Assembly: GCA_019217005.1 (NCBI GenBank)
Contig: JAHBNG010000067.1
Span: 12,386 to 76,385, forward strand
Length of the DNA: 64,000 nt
Direction of reading: 5' to 3'
From: Chloroflexi bacterium TSY
Lineage (GTDB): Bacteria > Chloroflexota > Anaerolineae > Caldilineales > Caldilineaceae
Numbering within the stretch: the stretch's first letter is position 1; each line of letters starts with the position of its first letter. Positions 1-9,827 of the stretch are shown in pieces. The notes beneath the pieces are model-generated. The model searched no databases. It had not been told where the DNA came from and saw only the letters and a list, made by a program, of their open reading frames with translations. The position numbers and the translations under genes are program-made.

Positions 1-147
1 GGTGATGGCTTCCTGGCTGACATCGGCTTCACCGCCGCTTCCCCCAGGCGCAGCGACAGGGGCACAGGCCACCAGGACCATGCCGCCACTGGCAACGGCA
101 GCGGTCTTTAAGAATTGTCGGCGTGAGAGAGTACCTTGGTGATTCAT
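1..147 (-). CDS. Solute-binding lipoprotein of an ABC transporter, N-terminus only
   Basis: Only the first 49 codons lie in the window. The N-terminus MNHQGTLSRRQFLKTAA carries a twin-arginine motif (SRRQFLK), followed by a short hydrophobic stretch and a lipobox LVAC, then an Ala/Pro/Gly-rich linker. This is the usual start of a Tat-exported, lipid-anchored solute-binding protein. An AAAGGAGA Shine-Dalgarno lies about 5 nt before the ATG and fixes the start. It lies 46 bp downstream of an OppF-type ATPase on the same strand, so an oligopeptide-type (family 5) binding protein is the likely identity. That is inferred from context, because the ligand-binding domain is outside the window. Confidence 0.75.
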   Translation of the reverse strand, partial: MNHQGTLSRRQFLKTAAVASGGMVLVACAPVAAPGGSGGEADVSQEAIT

Positions 148-193
148 GATTTTCTCCTTTGTAATGACGAATTGGGACTCTTAAAAAACTTTC

Positions 194-1204
194 TCAATTT
201 CCAACTGCATGACACGCAACCCAATGCCCCGACTCTGTCTCCTGCCATTCGGGTACGACCTGAGAGCAAAGTTCAAAGGCCAGAGGACAGCGGGGGTGAA
301 AGCGGCAGCCGCTGGGTGGGTTGATGGCGCTAGGCACCGTCCCTTTGATGACTGCATGTTCTCTTTGGCGCTCTTGTTTTGGGTTGGCGATGGGAACAGA
401 CTGAAGCAACGCCTGAGTGTAGGGATGCTGCGGATTGGTAAAGAGTTTGCGCTTGGGGGCCAGCTCTACGATGCGCCCCAAATACATGACGGCCACCCGG
501 TCGCTGATGTGGCGCACGACGGCCAGATCGTGGGCGATAAAGAGGTAGGTCAGATTGTGGCTTTCTTGCAGATCCTTTAACAGGTTGATGATCTGGGCTT
601 GAATCGAGACATCCAAAGCGGAAATCGGCTCGTCGCAGACAATGAATTCGGGTTCACACGCCAAGGCACGCGCGATGCAGACGCGCTGGCGCTGGCCACC
701 AGAAAACTCGTGCGGGTAGCGGAAAGCAAAGCTTGGATTCAACCCAACCTGTTCCAATAAATCCCCCACACGTGTCTGGGTCTCTCGTTTTGGCACTATA
801 TTGTGCAGCCACAGCGGCTCCGAGATGGCGTTACCGATGGTCATGCGCGGACTCAAGGTGGAGTAGGGATCCTGGAAGATAATCTGCATCTTCTGGCGAA
901 TGGGGCGTAGTTCTTTGTCGGAAAGCCCGGTCAGTTCGGTCTCTTTGAAATAGACTTGTCCTGCTGTGGCACGGTGTAGCTGTAATAGCGTTAGCCCAGC
1001 GGTTGACTTACCGCAGCCCGATTCGCCCACAAGCCCCAGCGTCTCGCCAGGGTAGACATTAAAGGAGACATCATCCAGGGCATGAACAGTCGCTTGATGC
1101 TCGCCATAGGCACCAATGCGAACAGAAAATCGTTTGGTTAGATTTTCGACTTGGACAAGAGGAGGGTTAGCTGGGCTATCACCTGTACTGTTCACGCGCG
1201 ACAT
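194..1204 (-). CDS. Oligopeptide/dipeptide ABC transporter ATP-binding protein (OppF/DppF type)
   Basis: This is a cytoplasmic ATPase that powers import of peptides or similar solutes. It shows Walker A GESGCGKST (about residues 60-68), signature SGGQRQR, Walker B FIVCDEP with the D-loop SALD, a switch His in IAHDLAV, and the C-terminal oligopeptide domain with GCRFHPRCP. About 336 residues is normal for the family. The open frame reaches a TTG at 1216, but ATG 1204 (MSRVN) has GAGGT six bases upstream and is preferred. The solute-binding gene follows in the same direction. The matching OppD-type gene in this window (18890-19876) is far away and belongs to another operon. Confidence 0.9.
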   Translation of the reverse strand: MSRVNSTGDSPANPPLVQVENLTKRFSVRIGAYGEHQATVHALDDVSFNVYPGETLGLVGESGCGKSTAGLTLLQLHRATAGQVYFKETELTGLSDKELRPIRQKMQIIFQDPYSTLSPRMTIGNAISEPLWLHNIVPKRETQTRVGDLLEQVGLNPSFAFRYPHEFSGGQRQRVCIARALACEPEFIVCDEPISALDVSIQAQIINLLKDLQESHNLTYLFIAHDLAVVRHISDRVAVMYLGRIVELAPKRKLFTNPQHPYTQALLQSVPIANPKQERQREHAVIKGTVPSAINPPSGCRFHPRCPLAFELCSQVVPEWQETESGHWVACHAVGN

Positions 1205-1262
1205 TTTGTACCTCAAAGCGAATCACCGTTGGTTGACTGGGACTCTATCTAGCTTACAGACT

Positions 1263-2047
1263 CTAGATAAAATAGTCCTGCAGAAATTTATGGTAGATGG
1301 GCAAAACAGATTGGGGATCACTGAATTCTTGTGCATGATCCAGACCATCAACAATGGCATGCTGTATACCTGCATCTTCCATATCCGTCTTAAAAACCTT
1401 CATATTCTCAACACTTTTTTGATTGGCTGACCCGGCAACGACTAAAGCCGAACAATGGATATTTTGTGGTTTTATAATGGGCCATGTAAAGAGCGCTTGC
1501 GTCCAAGCGAGTTGGGTATACAAATTGGCTTGTAAGATCGCATCCCGCCATTTGGGATCCAAGTCTAACTCATCGACCTGACCTGCTTCAGTGGCTTCCA
1601 TGATTGATTTGACCCAATTGACCTGCTCTGCATGTTCTTGCTCTGTAAAAAGTGGTCCGAAGCCACCCCCAACGATAATGGCACAGCCTACTCGATTTGA
1701 GTTGGCCGCTACTTGCAATGCCGTAATTGCCCCAACGAAAAACCGACTAAGGCAAACTGTGTCATAGCCTCTGCATCAGCAACTGATAAAATGTCTGCAA
1801 TGATCTTGTCTGCGGCATAGAATGATGGCGATATTGGTGAACCACTTTGACCATGGCCTCGTAAGTCAATCGCAATTGTCGTATAGGCTTTTGCAAATTG
1901 TTTGACGTAACCGACATCGTGCCATGCTTGCCGGGTTTGGAGAAATCCACCGTGCAACAAAATGAGATGGGGGCCGTGTCCCATGACATCATATGTAATT
2001 GTCGTGCCATCTTCCGAGTAGGCTGTCTTAATGGTTATCTCTGACAT
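1263..2047 (-). pseudogene. Alpha/beta hydrolase, split by a one-base frameshift
   Basis: Two adjacent minus-strand frames make one alpha/beta-hydrolase. The 5' part (from MSEITIK at 2047) has the oxyanion segment LILLHGGF, DLRGHGQS and the nucleophile elbow GFSLG. Frame is lost right after it at a C4 run (1730-1733, G4 in the coding strand), and the 3' part begins ITALQVAANSNRVG and ends with a His-containing segment DGLDHAQEF. Adding one G restores GFSLGAITALQ and a protein of about 261 residues, the usual size. The break is either a real pseudogene mutation or a homopolymer error. The upstream start at 2083 was not chosen because homology-like sequence begins at MSEIT. Substrate unknown. 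Confidence 0.75.
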
Positions 2048-2200
2048 ACAGGCGCCTCGCCATCGTGGAACGCAATGGTTCACACATACCGATCGTCGTG
2101 AATGTCCGCTGTCAGAACACCACGCGGCCCGATCATTTCAACATCAATTGATAGATTAACAAGTGCCACTGCAACGTTGGCCAAGATGAGTGTACGATTC

Positions 2201-2812
2201 TTAAGGTTCACACTGAATGCCAATCCTTTGAAGTTCCTCAACCAGACTTGGTGTTGTCGTGAAATGAATTGTGTTCATCCCAACTTGCTGTGCCGCCTGA
2301 ATATGCTTCGCTGAATCGTCGATGAAGAGAACCTCATCGACTGAACATTTTACCATCCCCACGGCCTTCTGGAAGATTGCAGCATCTGGCTTCATCATCT
2401 TGAGTTCGCTCGAAAAAAGAATGGGAGCAAAAATCGTTTCCATATCAGCATGAATTTCAGACAACACCTCTCGCAAAATAGGTGGATTGTTTGTCAACAG
2501 GCCAACTGGATAGGTTGTTGATAAACCCCGAGCCAGCCCAATCACTGAAACATTCGGTGCAAAGGCACTCACCCATAGATGTTGAAATTTTTGATATGAA
2601 GGTGTCCACGATAAACGTTCGCATGCATCGACATACATTTCTTGGGCTGAGTAGACACCTGCATCACACTTATCAGAGAAACCAGAATCGAACAATTCTG
2701 CCTGCAACGTCTCTTCAGAGATGCTTGAAACGGAGGACATCTTTTTGAGCCTTCTGTCAGGATGAAAGTCAAAAACAACACCGCCTAAATCAAAGTAAAT
2801 CGCGGAAATCAC
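2201..2812 (-). CDS. HAD-superfamily hydrolase (subfamily IA-like)
   Basis: 203 residues. Motif I is at the N-terminus (YFDLGGVVFDF, nucleophile Asp8), motif II is LLTNN, the conserved Lys of motif III is in KMMKPD, and motif IV is FIDDS. This order and the small helical cap are typical of HAD phosphatases acting on small phosphorylated metabolites; the substrate cannot be read from sequence. The start codon is GTG (2812-2810) preceded by AAGGGG. It precedes the broken alpha/beta-hydrolase on the same strand with about 150 bp between them. Confidence 0.85.
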   Translation of the reverse strand: MISAIYFDLGGVVFDFHPDRRLKKMSSVSSISEETLQAELFDSGFSDKCDAGVYSAQEMYVDACERLSWTPSYQKFQHLWVSAFAPNVSVIGLARGLSTTYPVGLLTNNPPILREVLSEIHADMETIFAPILFSSELKMMKPDAAIFQKAVGMVKCSVDEVLFIDDSAKHIQAAQQVGMNTIHFTTTPSLVEELQRIGIQCEP

Positions 2813-3455
2813 AAGTTCCCCTTAAACTTCCGATCTCATGTTGATCCCAGTATAGTTACGCATAACCAAACAGAAACGGGATACCTTTTAGGAATCTTGA
2901 TACGATCCCAACAGTGAATGGAATCTTAACCTCTGTTAACCACTCATGCGCTGGTGCGATCGGTATCGCATCGCTCACCCATCGAATGTCAGACATGACC
3001 ATGCAAGCCTGAATCTGAGAAACAAAATTACTGGGCAATCGACGAATTGATTGGTATCCATCAATATGGGCACGCTGATGAGGCCAATACTTTTCCTGCG
3101 CGTAACGGGGCGTGTCACATGATTGTACGTTATCTCATACAAAGTAGCCAAAACAGGTATCACTATATATCGATCCTCCACCGAAAATTTGATGCATTTT
3201 GAATGAGGATAGTATAGCATGTCATGAAAAGTGGGAGAAGAGGCAGAAAGTGTACAAGTTATAGACCATAATTAAGTATCCAAAAGTGGCATTTTTCTGT
3301 GTGCTTGCTAAATGTCTAGTATACAAGTATACTTGAATAGAGAGATTGTTATTTTTATTTATAAAGCCCAAAAATTCTGTAATAATTGCAATATGACGTA
3401 AAAACGCTCGATTCTGCGTTGATAGTAGTATCAGTGTTTTGCCCGTAGCATTAAA
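2813..3455. other. Intergenic stretch with one unassigned open segment
   Basis: No gene is recognised. On the minus strand about 2856-3131 is open without stops (ending IPFLFGYA) and has protein-like composition, but it has no clear start and no family I recognise. It may be a gene remnant. A perfect 12-bp palindrome CAAGTATACTTG lies at 3324-3335. The rest up to the IS end at 3456 shows nothing I can name. Confidence 0.3.
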
Positions 3456-4939
3456 CTTTACTTTCTGGTAAAGGCTTGAGTGACAAAGGGCAAACCGAAA
3501 GGGGCGGAAAAAAGAATCCACCCTGAAAAAACGGGATAAAATGTAAAAATAGTGCTCGGCTAGTTTAAGCAGCGGCATTGAGGCGGCGATGAGCGAGAAC
3601 GCCTTTAGGGAAATGGTGTGAAACCGAGGCCTTTTTCCGAAAGTCAGGGTCGAGTTGGTCAGGAGTTGGAAAAAGAGCACTCGAGAGAACACGGCGCAGC
3701 CTGCCGGGAGTGGATTGAGGCTCTCGATCCCAGTAGCCAGTCGGTATGGGAGGAAGAGAAGCGGCTAAATGGGAAAGAAGATTGCCAGCAAGCAGCCCCA
3801 GTTCAGGTAAGCGGAAACAAGCCTCATCGGCATGAACAAATTGACGATGTAAGCCAATCATCTGCTTGGAAGCCAAGGGGGGAGGTTCAACAGGCCAGCG
3901 TTCCAGGTAGACAAGATAAATGGTTTCAGGCTGCAAAGTCATAACGGTCGCCAAAACCAAAGGTGTGTTGTAGGCCGGATCCTGAATGACGTAAATCGAG
4001 TAGGTACGGTTGGCTGTATCCACCTTGGTTGTTCTGGGGACGAGATTGTGCCATGCTTGATAGCAAATCAGGCGACCACTATAGAAAGCGACCAGACGAG
4101 TCCGGAGTTGTAGCCTCGAGTCGCTTTCCCTTATAGCTGCGAGAGAGCGGTCGCACAATATCACCATATTCAGGTGGTCTGCCTTTTTCTTTGCGTTTGG
4201 GGAACTCATTGCGGCGCACTGTGCAGTTAATCGCTTCCCGCAGGACAAATCGGTCTATGCCGCTTTCTAGCATTTCTCTGATTGTAAACCCGGCATCGAC
4301 CACCGCCACTTCGTCTGACTCCAGTGATTTCTTCGTCTCTTTCAGCAGCTTTTCCGAAACTCACTTTCCTTTGTTCCAACCGTGCATCTCATGATTGCCT
4401 TGAGCAGTGGCACTCGCTTCCCGCCTATCTCCCCGAGCTTATCATCACTCCAAAGATGAGCGCGGGCAATGCGACGAGCCGTTGAGTTATAGAGTCGGTT
4501 CACTTTCCCTTGCAGCTTCGGTCGCCAGAACCCTGTGATATCTATGCTTTTCACTCGGTACCCTTCTAACTTTTTTGCCTCCCATTCCCCTTTCCACTTC
4601 TTCTTGCCACGACCCCAGCAGACTTGTGATATCCCATGATCCATATCAGCTCCACCAGCTTCGCCGGGCTCCTCATCTTCAAACCCGCTTTCTTTCAATG
4701 CGCTATGGATTGCTCCTCGACTTTTCAGAAACGACCCATTCAGCATTGCCCACATCAGACGCATTACATTTACGTTTGTTCCCATCGGCGTTACTTGCAA
4801 TACATTCATCAGTACTGCTATAGTTATTTCTGGCGCGGTTAGCATTCCTTCCTCCTTTTTGGGTTCTCTACCTTTAGGATGAACTGCTAACCGCTTTTTG
4901 TCACATTTCTCATCTCTTTTCTTTTACCAGAAAGTAAAG
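3456..4939 (-). mobile_element. Insertion sequence copy 1 (1.48 kb, DDE transposase type)
   Basis: The element is bounded by near-perfect terminal inverted repeats: CTTTACTTTCTGGTAAAGG at 3456-3474 and its complement ending at 4939. The flanks share TAAA (3452-3455 and 4940-4943), a possible 4-bp target duplication. A second, closely similar copy is at 30377-31872. It carries a frameshifted transposase on the minus strand. It lies about 120 bp upstream of the sigma-like gene and so may have separated that gene from its original upstream sequence. An IS4-superfamily or IS701-like origin is inferred from the transposase layout and the 4-bp duplication; the family needs a database match. Confidence 0.85.
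3565..4845 (-). pseudogene. DDE transposase of IS copy 1, broken into three frames
   Basis: The reading order is 4845 to 4342 (MLTAPEITIAV...), then the frame containing VAVVDAGFTIREMLE (4309-4079), then the frame ending HRRLNAAA (to 3565). Together they would give roughly 425 residues. VVDAGF fits the DDE catalytic Asp segment and LERWPVE fits the C-terminal Glu segment of IS4-type transposases. The first break (about 4310-4345) is also present in copy 2. The second is a 2-nt deletion relative to copy 2 near 4085. As read, no functional transposase is made. Confidence 0.75.
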
Positions 4940-5008
4940 TAAAAGTCTCCCTTTAGAAGAATACGAAGGCGTTTTGTGGTAGATTGTGAAAAGTCCAGTA
5001 TCTAATGA

Positions 5009-5028
5009 TTTACTTACAAACAAGTAAA
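5009..5028. promoter_or_regulatory. Inverted repeat upstream of the sigma-like gene
   Basis: TTTACTT (5009-5015) and AAGTAAA (5022-5028) form a 7-bp inverted repeat with a 6-nt spacer, ending about 30 bp before the ATG at 5059. Such placement would suit an operator or promoter-overlapping site for a self-regulated factor. There is no further support, and AT-rich short palindromes arise by chance. Confidence 0.2.
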
Positions 5029-5058
5029 AGTTGTCCGAACGGGTAGGAGAAACCGCCA

Positions 5059-5841
5059 ATGCCTTTCTTGATTGTCCCCGAAGTAAGGAGTGATCGCTCA
5101 ACGTATAAACGGGATGATGAAATAAGTCCGCAAGCGTTGCAGTATGTGGATTTAGCGCTTCGTAGCAAGCGCGAAATCGAGCAATTTCGTCGCGGTGGAG
5201 GTGATGAGGGCGGATATTGTTATGAGCTTTGGTCTCGTACATTTGGCGTTCCAAGTGAAGATCGTGACCCGCTTGCCTGGAATTACTTCTATGAAGTCTA
5301 TCATCCTCAGGTCGGCAAGTGGGTTAAGCGCAAGCTGAATTATTCAGCTACAGCTGAAGATCTTGAAGATTTGGTACAAGGCGTTTTTGAACGCCTATTA
5401 AAATATATGACGCCCGACAAGTTTAAGCACTGTCGTGATTTATCCGCCTTATTGTTCTATTTAGGAACATGTGTTCACAGTGAGGTTGTGGACCATACGA
5501 GACGTAACCTACCGAAGGATAGAATGGTTTACGTTTGGGCATCTGATAGTGTTGAGGATGAAGAGTGGCTTGACCAGATTGGCAACGCCGCGCCGTCCGC
5601 ATTTGAGGTCGCAATTAGAAACGAAGAGAGATATGAGTTCTGGCTCTCCATTCAGAAGGAGTTGAAAAGCGACAGGGAGCATAAGGTACTTTATGCTTCA
5701 TTTATTTTAGGGTTAAAGGCGCGAGAGATATACGACTTGTATAAAGATGAGTTTCATGGTGTCGATGATGTATATCGTGTCAAGGACAATCTGTTGCGGC
5801 GGCTGGGTCGAAAAATAACTGAGGTAGTTTTTGTAGATTAA
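5059..5841 (+). CDS. Sigma-70-family (ECF-like) transcription factor, first gene of the CHAT/subtilisin module
   Basis: 260 residues. A region-2-like helical domain spans about 73-145, with DLVQGVFERLLKY matching the sigma-2 core and LGTCVHSEVVDHTRR following it. A C-terminal region-4-like helix-turn-helix (about 195-255) contains LGLKAREIYDLY and RVKDNLLRRLGR. An extra N-terminal segment of about 70 residues precedes region 2. TAGGAGAAA lies about 8 nt before the ATG. It is followed by a zinc-finger protein and a TPR-CHAT protein on the same strand, an arrangement expected of a dedicated sigma factor and its regulator. The identity is by pattern: the domains are diverged, and a sigma-like DNA-binding regulator without core-polymerase activity is possible. 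Confidence 0.7.
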   Translation: MPFLIVPEVRSDRSTYKRDDEISPQALQYVDLALRSKREIEQFRRGGGDEGGYCYELWSRTFGVPSEDRDPLAWNYFYEVYHPQVGKWVKRKLNYSATAEDLEDLVQGVFERLLKYMTPDKFKHCRDLSALLFYLGTCVHSEVVDHTRRNLPKDRMVYVWASDSVEDEEWLDQIGNAAPSAFEVAIRNEERYEFWLSIQKELKSDREHKVLYASFILGLKAREIYDLYKDEFHGVDDVYRVKDNLLRRLGRKITEVVFVD

Positions 5842-6118
5842 GATCTATACCTCAGTTCAATAACGAAAATTTTCTATATTAGGCTTTTGGACGGGTGAAT
5901 TCGGGAAGGCATGAATATTCACGGATTCTTTCTCTTTATACTTCGTTCATCAGGCGAAATTGTACAAATAGCCGATCGCGTCTCTTACAGGCATATGGAG
6001 TTGCACAATTTTCTTAGAAGAGCCTTATTCTTTTGTGTTTGAAGTGTTGCTTTGCAGGGACTGGATTAATACCGAGAAGATTTACTATGAAATTGTGAAT
6101 TGTGGGAGGGCATGCTCG

Positions 6119-6874
6119 ATGAGTCGCCAATTTTCTCCAGAAAGCGACGATTATATGATTTCAACTGAACAACTGCTAGCTTATTTGGACAATGATGTTG
6201 CCCCAGAGGTTATCGAGAGGATTGAAATGAGTCCGCAATGTTTGGAAGAGGTCAGAAAGTTAGCTCGGTTGCATAATCGCATCACTCAGCGGCTATACCG
6301 AGTGTTGTGCCCTTCTGCACAGGAGCTTTCAGAATACCATCTTGGGCTGACGCCAAATGATCAGAGCAAGACTATCAAGCAACATCTTCAGGAATGCGTT
6401 CATTGTGCAAGCGAACTTGAAACATTGCAAGAATATCTGGATGATTTGCAAGCAGAATTCTTTCCGAAACCAAAGCCGTTAGGCAAACAAATTCTGAACA
6501 ACGGCCGCGTCATCGTGGCGGAACTGATGGATCGCCTATCGTCACCTGAGCCGTTGCCAGCGTTTGCATTGCTAGGGGATGACGATGAAGATGGGGGACC
6601 ACTTATCTATCAGGCAGGAGATATTCAGGTTTCGATCCAGGTAGAAGAGGATGAAGAGTTGCCGAATCACTTTGCCTTGATTGGCTCGATCATTGGGATT
6701 GAACCGGATGGATTGGTGGTGCGAATCTGGTCAAACGAAGAGCCTGAAGAGGTGACTCGTGTCGATGTGGATGTGGTCGACACGTTTGAGATACCGCGTT
6801 TGAAAGCGGCGGTATATGAACTGGTTCTCGAAAAGACTGAGACGAAGATTCACATTAGCGACTTGAGAATTTGA
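6119..6874 (+). CDS. Zinc-finger anti-sigma-like protein of the CHAT/subtilisin module
   Basis: 251 residues from ATG 6119, chosen because GGGAGG lies about 10 nt upstream; the frame is open back to 6035. Residues 89-96 read HLQECVHC, the H-x3-C-x2-C signature of zf-HC2/ZAS anti-sigma domains. The N-terminal part resembles the helical domain that binds a sigma factor. There is no membrane segment. The C-terminal half (about 150-251) is acidic and beta-rich, with no recognised family. The gene lies between a sigma-like factor (277 bp upstream) and a TPR-CHAT protein (35 bp downstream). The inference is a cytosolic regulator holding the sigma factor, possibly released by proteolysis from the CHAT or subtilisin partners. 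Confidence 0.65.
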   Translation: MSRQFSPESDDYMISTEQLLAYLDNDVAPEVIERIEMSPQCLEEVRKLARLHNRITQRLYRVLCPSAQELSEYHLGLTPNDQSKTIKQHLQECVHCASELETLQEYLDDLQAEFFPKPKPLGKQILNNGRVIVAELMDRLSSPEPLPAFALLGDDDEDGGPLIYQAGDIQVSIQVEEDEELPNHFALIGSIIGIEPDGLVVRIWSNEEPEEVTRVDVDVVDTFEIPRLKAAVYELVLEKTETKIHISDLRI

Positions 6875-6909
6875 TGGTTGCCGAGCAGTATCAAGGTTAA
6901 AGCTCCCCC

Positions 6910-9804
6910 ATGGACATCGAAGACAGAACAGCAGCGCTACTCAAAGAGCTTCAAGACACTTCTGAATGTACAGCACAACAATTCCTACTTGATGCATCAT
7001 CTGCAGAGGTAATGGATCTTCTCGTACCCAAGCTCAAAGAGCATGTGGATTGGCTGTTGCGGACGACTGACGGTATTCCGCGTGCTTTTCAATTCGTCGA
7101 GTTGATTTTCCATTTGGCTAAATTAACCAACGATGATCGTCACTGGGCGTTGGGGATGCGTGCAAAAGGAAACATACATGCGAACGCTCTATATGAACCC
7201 GAACCGGCAATCGACTGTTACACTCAGGCCGCCGAGATCTATCGACACTTGGACGATAGACTAGAAGAAGCACATGCACAAGTAGGTCTTGTTGGAGCCT
7301 TAGCGCGCTTGGGTAATTATGATAAGGCAGAAAGGATTTTCCAACAGATCCATATCGTATTTCAAGAATACAGACAATGGATCCCCTTAGGTAAAGTGAC
7401 CGCTAATCTAGCGGTTGTATATAGTCGGCAAGGTGATGATGCTAAAGCATTAGAAAAGGCCAATCAGGCGAGAGTACTCTTCTGTAAGGTCGGATCTGAA
7501 CGGGAACGCTTTTTGCCGATTGTTGACAATAATTTGGCTCTAAGTTTGCAGAACTTGGGTCGTTTTGAAGAATCTATCAAGGCAAGTCAAGATTCCTGGG
7601 CAATTAATACCAAGCTAGGACAGACGGCGGAGGCTGTACGAGCAAGGCAGGCCACAGCCTTTACCTATTTTCTGCAAGGTCAATACAATAAGGCTCTACA
7701 GATTTATGACGAAGTACGAAAAGCTTTCATAGATGGAGATCGCAAGCGAGATGCATTAGTGGCAGATCTTGAGAATAGTTATTGTTTGTTACAGCTGTGT
7801 CGTTTCAATAATGTGCTAGAGATCTGTCACGAAATACAAACTCAATTTGCTACTCTACAGGCACCTTATGAGAGTTCTCAGTCATTCCTCAATCAGGCCA
7901 CAGCCTATGCTAGCAAGCGTAAACCTGAATATGATAAAGTCCTAAATGCAGCATTGAGGGCTCGCTCTATCTTTGAATCACAGAATAGTCCAGTCTGGAT
8001 CGCAAGGACCGATCTCCAAATAGCGACGATTTTCTCATTGCAAGGTCAATATATAGCAAGTTTAGAGACTGCGCAAACATGTGCCGAAATTTTTCGAGAC
8101 CATGAATTACCCGTCTATGAAGCGCATGGATGGCTAGTTGCGGCGCGCGCGGCGCTAGCGCTCGAATGGCATGGACTTGCAGCTCGTCTCTGCGAAGATT
8201 CGTCTATGTTGATTAAAGAGCATGAGGTGCTGTTCTTGGCTTATCAAATTAATCATTTACGCAGTCGATTGGCTTTGTCCGAGAAAAATTACCGTCTGGC
8301 GTTAGATGAGTATAAGCGGGCGATTGATGACATTGAAATGCTGCGTGGGCGAGTCATGATCGAATTTAGTGCCGGATTCCTGGAGGATAAACAGCTTATC
8401 TACGAAGAAGTAGTTCAGCTATGCTTGGAAAAACTTGACGATGTTAAACTGTCATGGCACTTCGCTGAACGTGCTAAATCACGTGCACTAATCGATCTGT
8501 TAGCCTATCGTATGGATTTACGCATCCAGTCAAGAAGCAGTGAAGATGATGCACTCGTTCAGGAAGTAACAGAGCTACGAGCCGAGCGCAACCGATTATA
8601 CCGACGATGGCAGGTAAGTCAGCGTGAACATATTCAGAGTGTAGACCTAGTCAAAGATGCAGCCAAGGGCAGTCATCAATATGAGCGGCAAATCTCGGAA
8701 TTAGAGCAGACGATTGAGCGAAAATGGCACGAGTTGTTAAAACGCAACGCAGATTATGAACGCGATTCCGCAATGTCTATAGTGTCTCTGGAGCGGGTAC
8801 AGTTTCATCTGGAATCTGATACCGCTTTGCTCGAGTATTTTGTAGTGGGCGATCAATTATACCTTTTCTGGATTACTACAGGCAGCATCCAGAAAACCAA
8901 ATTAGGCAATTTCCGCTCTGTCAGAAGATTGCTCAAGGCTTTGCAGTTGAATTTGAGTGTTGTGCCTAAGAGCCAACTGGATCAGATCAAGTTGCTTACG
9001 CGGCAGGCGCAGGGGATTTTACAACAGCTATATCAATTGCTAATCGAACCGATAGAGAGCCGATTAGATGGATATTCAGAGTTAGTGCTTGTGCCTCATA
9101 GTGAGCTCCATACACTCCCCTTCCATGCGTTGTTTGATGGAGACAAATATCTAATGGAACGTTATGGGGTAAGTTACTTGCCCAGTGCCAGTCTGTTGCA
9201 TTACTGTCGGCGATTCAAACCATCGGGTACGGGCACGTTGATTGTGGCGCATACACAGGGGCAACTGTTGCCCGCTCGCGAGCGCGAGGGCCGATTCGTT
9301 GAGAAAGTTACGAGCGGAACGATCTTGTTGAACAAAAGCGCAACCGTTGCCGAATTCTACAAACAGGCAACGGGTAAACGGATTGTACATCTAGCCACAC
9401 ATGGGGAGTTTCGAGCCGATAATCCGCTCTTTTCCGGTCTGGCGTTGGAAGATGGCGAACTGACTACACTTGACATTTTTAATTTGCAGTTGAATGCTTC
9501 ACTGGTCACGCTCAGTGCTTGTGAAACGGCTGGCTTCAAGCTAGGTGGTGGAGATGAATTGATAGGGTTGAGTCGGGCCTTTTTCTCCGCTGGCGCAGCC
9601 TCGCTGGTTGTTAGCCACTGGCGGGTAGAGGATGAAGCAACAGCAGCATTGATGGAGGCTTTTTATAGAGAACTGATGCAAAAAAGGACAAAGAGCCACG
9701 CCCTAAGCGAAGCACAGAAACAGTTTATACATGGCCAATTGGCGGTCAACACAGAGAATACAGCCGTCTATGCCCATCCTTTTTTTGGTCAGCATTTTTC
9801 TTGA
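6910..9804 (+). CDS. TPR-CHAT protein (caspase-like peptidase fold)
   Basis: 964 residues as read. Residues about 1-480 are helical TPR-type repeats (for example ALGMRAKGNIHANALYEPEP, NNLALSLQNLGRFEES). A charged coiled-coil-like segment follows at about 520-620, then a CHAT domain at about 650-955. The caspase-like catalytic pair is visible: His831 in LATHGEF and Cys871 in LSACETA, so an active cysteine peptidase is plausible. No signal peptide or membrane segment is seen. The TPR region would act as a sensor or partner-binding arm. The C-terminus ends abruptly at HPFFGQHFS; a one-base loss in the T7 run 9780-9786 explains this, since an added T gives HPFFWSAFFLMGDRSTL and a stop at 9825-9827, the usual CHAT ending. 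Confidence 0.85.
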   Translation: MDIEDRTAALLKELQDTSECTAQQFLLDASSAEVMDLLVPKLKEHVDWLLRTTDGIPRAFQFVELIFHLAKLTNDDRHWALGMRAKGNIHANALYEPEPAIDCYTQAAEIYRHLDDRLEEAHAQVGLVGALARLGNYDKAERIFQQIHIVFQEYRQWIPLGKVTANLAVVYSRQGDDAKALEKANQARVLFCKVGSERERFLPIVDNNLALSLQNLGRFEESIKASQDSWAINTKLGQTAEAVRARQATAFTYFLQGQYNKALQIYDEVRKAFIDGDRKRDALVADLENSYCLLQLCRFNNVLEICHEIQTQFATLQAPYESSQSFLNQATAYASKRKPEYDKVLNAALRARSIFESQNSPVWIARTDLQIATIFSLQGQYIASLETAQTCAEIFRDHELPVYEAHGWLVAARAALALEWHGLAARLCEDSSMLIKEHEVLFLAYQINHLRSRLALSEKNYRLALDEYKRAIDDIEMLRGRVMIEFSAGFLEDKQLIYEEVVQLCLEKLDDVKLSWHFAERAKSRALIDLLAYRMDLRIQSRSSEDDALVQEVTELRAERNRLYRRWQVSQREHIQSVDLVKDAAKGSHQYERQISELEQTIERKWHELLKRNADYERDSAMSIVSLERVQFHLESDTALLEYFVVGDQLYLFWITTGSIQKTKLGNFRSVRRLLKALQLNLSVVPKSQLDQIKLLTRQAQGILQQLYQLLIEPIESRLDGYSELVLVPHSELHTLPFHALFDGDKYLMERYGVSYLPSASLLHYCRRFKPSGTGTLIVAHTQGQLLPAREREGRFVEKVTSGTILLNKSATVAEFYKQATGKRIVHLATHGEFRADNPLFSGLALEDGELTTLDIFNLQLNASLVTLSACETAGFKLGGGDELIGLSRAFFSAGAASLVVSHWRVEDEATAALMEAFYRELMQKRTKSHALSEAQKQFIHGQLAVNTENTAVYAHPFFGQHFS

Positions 9805-9827
9805 TGGGAGATCGAAGTACATTATGA

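Noticed and set aside
2048..2200. Minus-strand open segment between the HAD and hydrolase genes (reads like NRTLILANVAVALVNLSID)
   Set aside because: It resembles a dehydrogenase tail, but it has no start, meets a TGA before the hydrolase start and cannot be assigned to a family. Recorded only as a possible scrap.
3222..3692. 156-codon minus-strand ORF
   Set aside because: It spans the IS end, and its N-terminal part is IS sequence read in the wrong frame.
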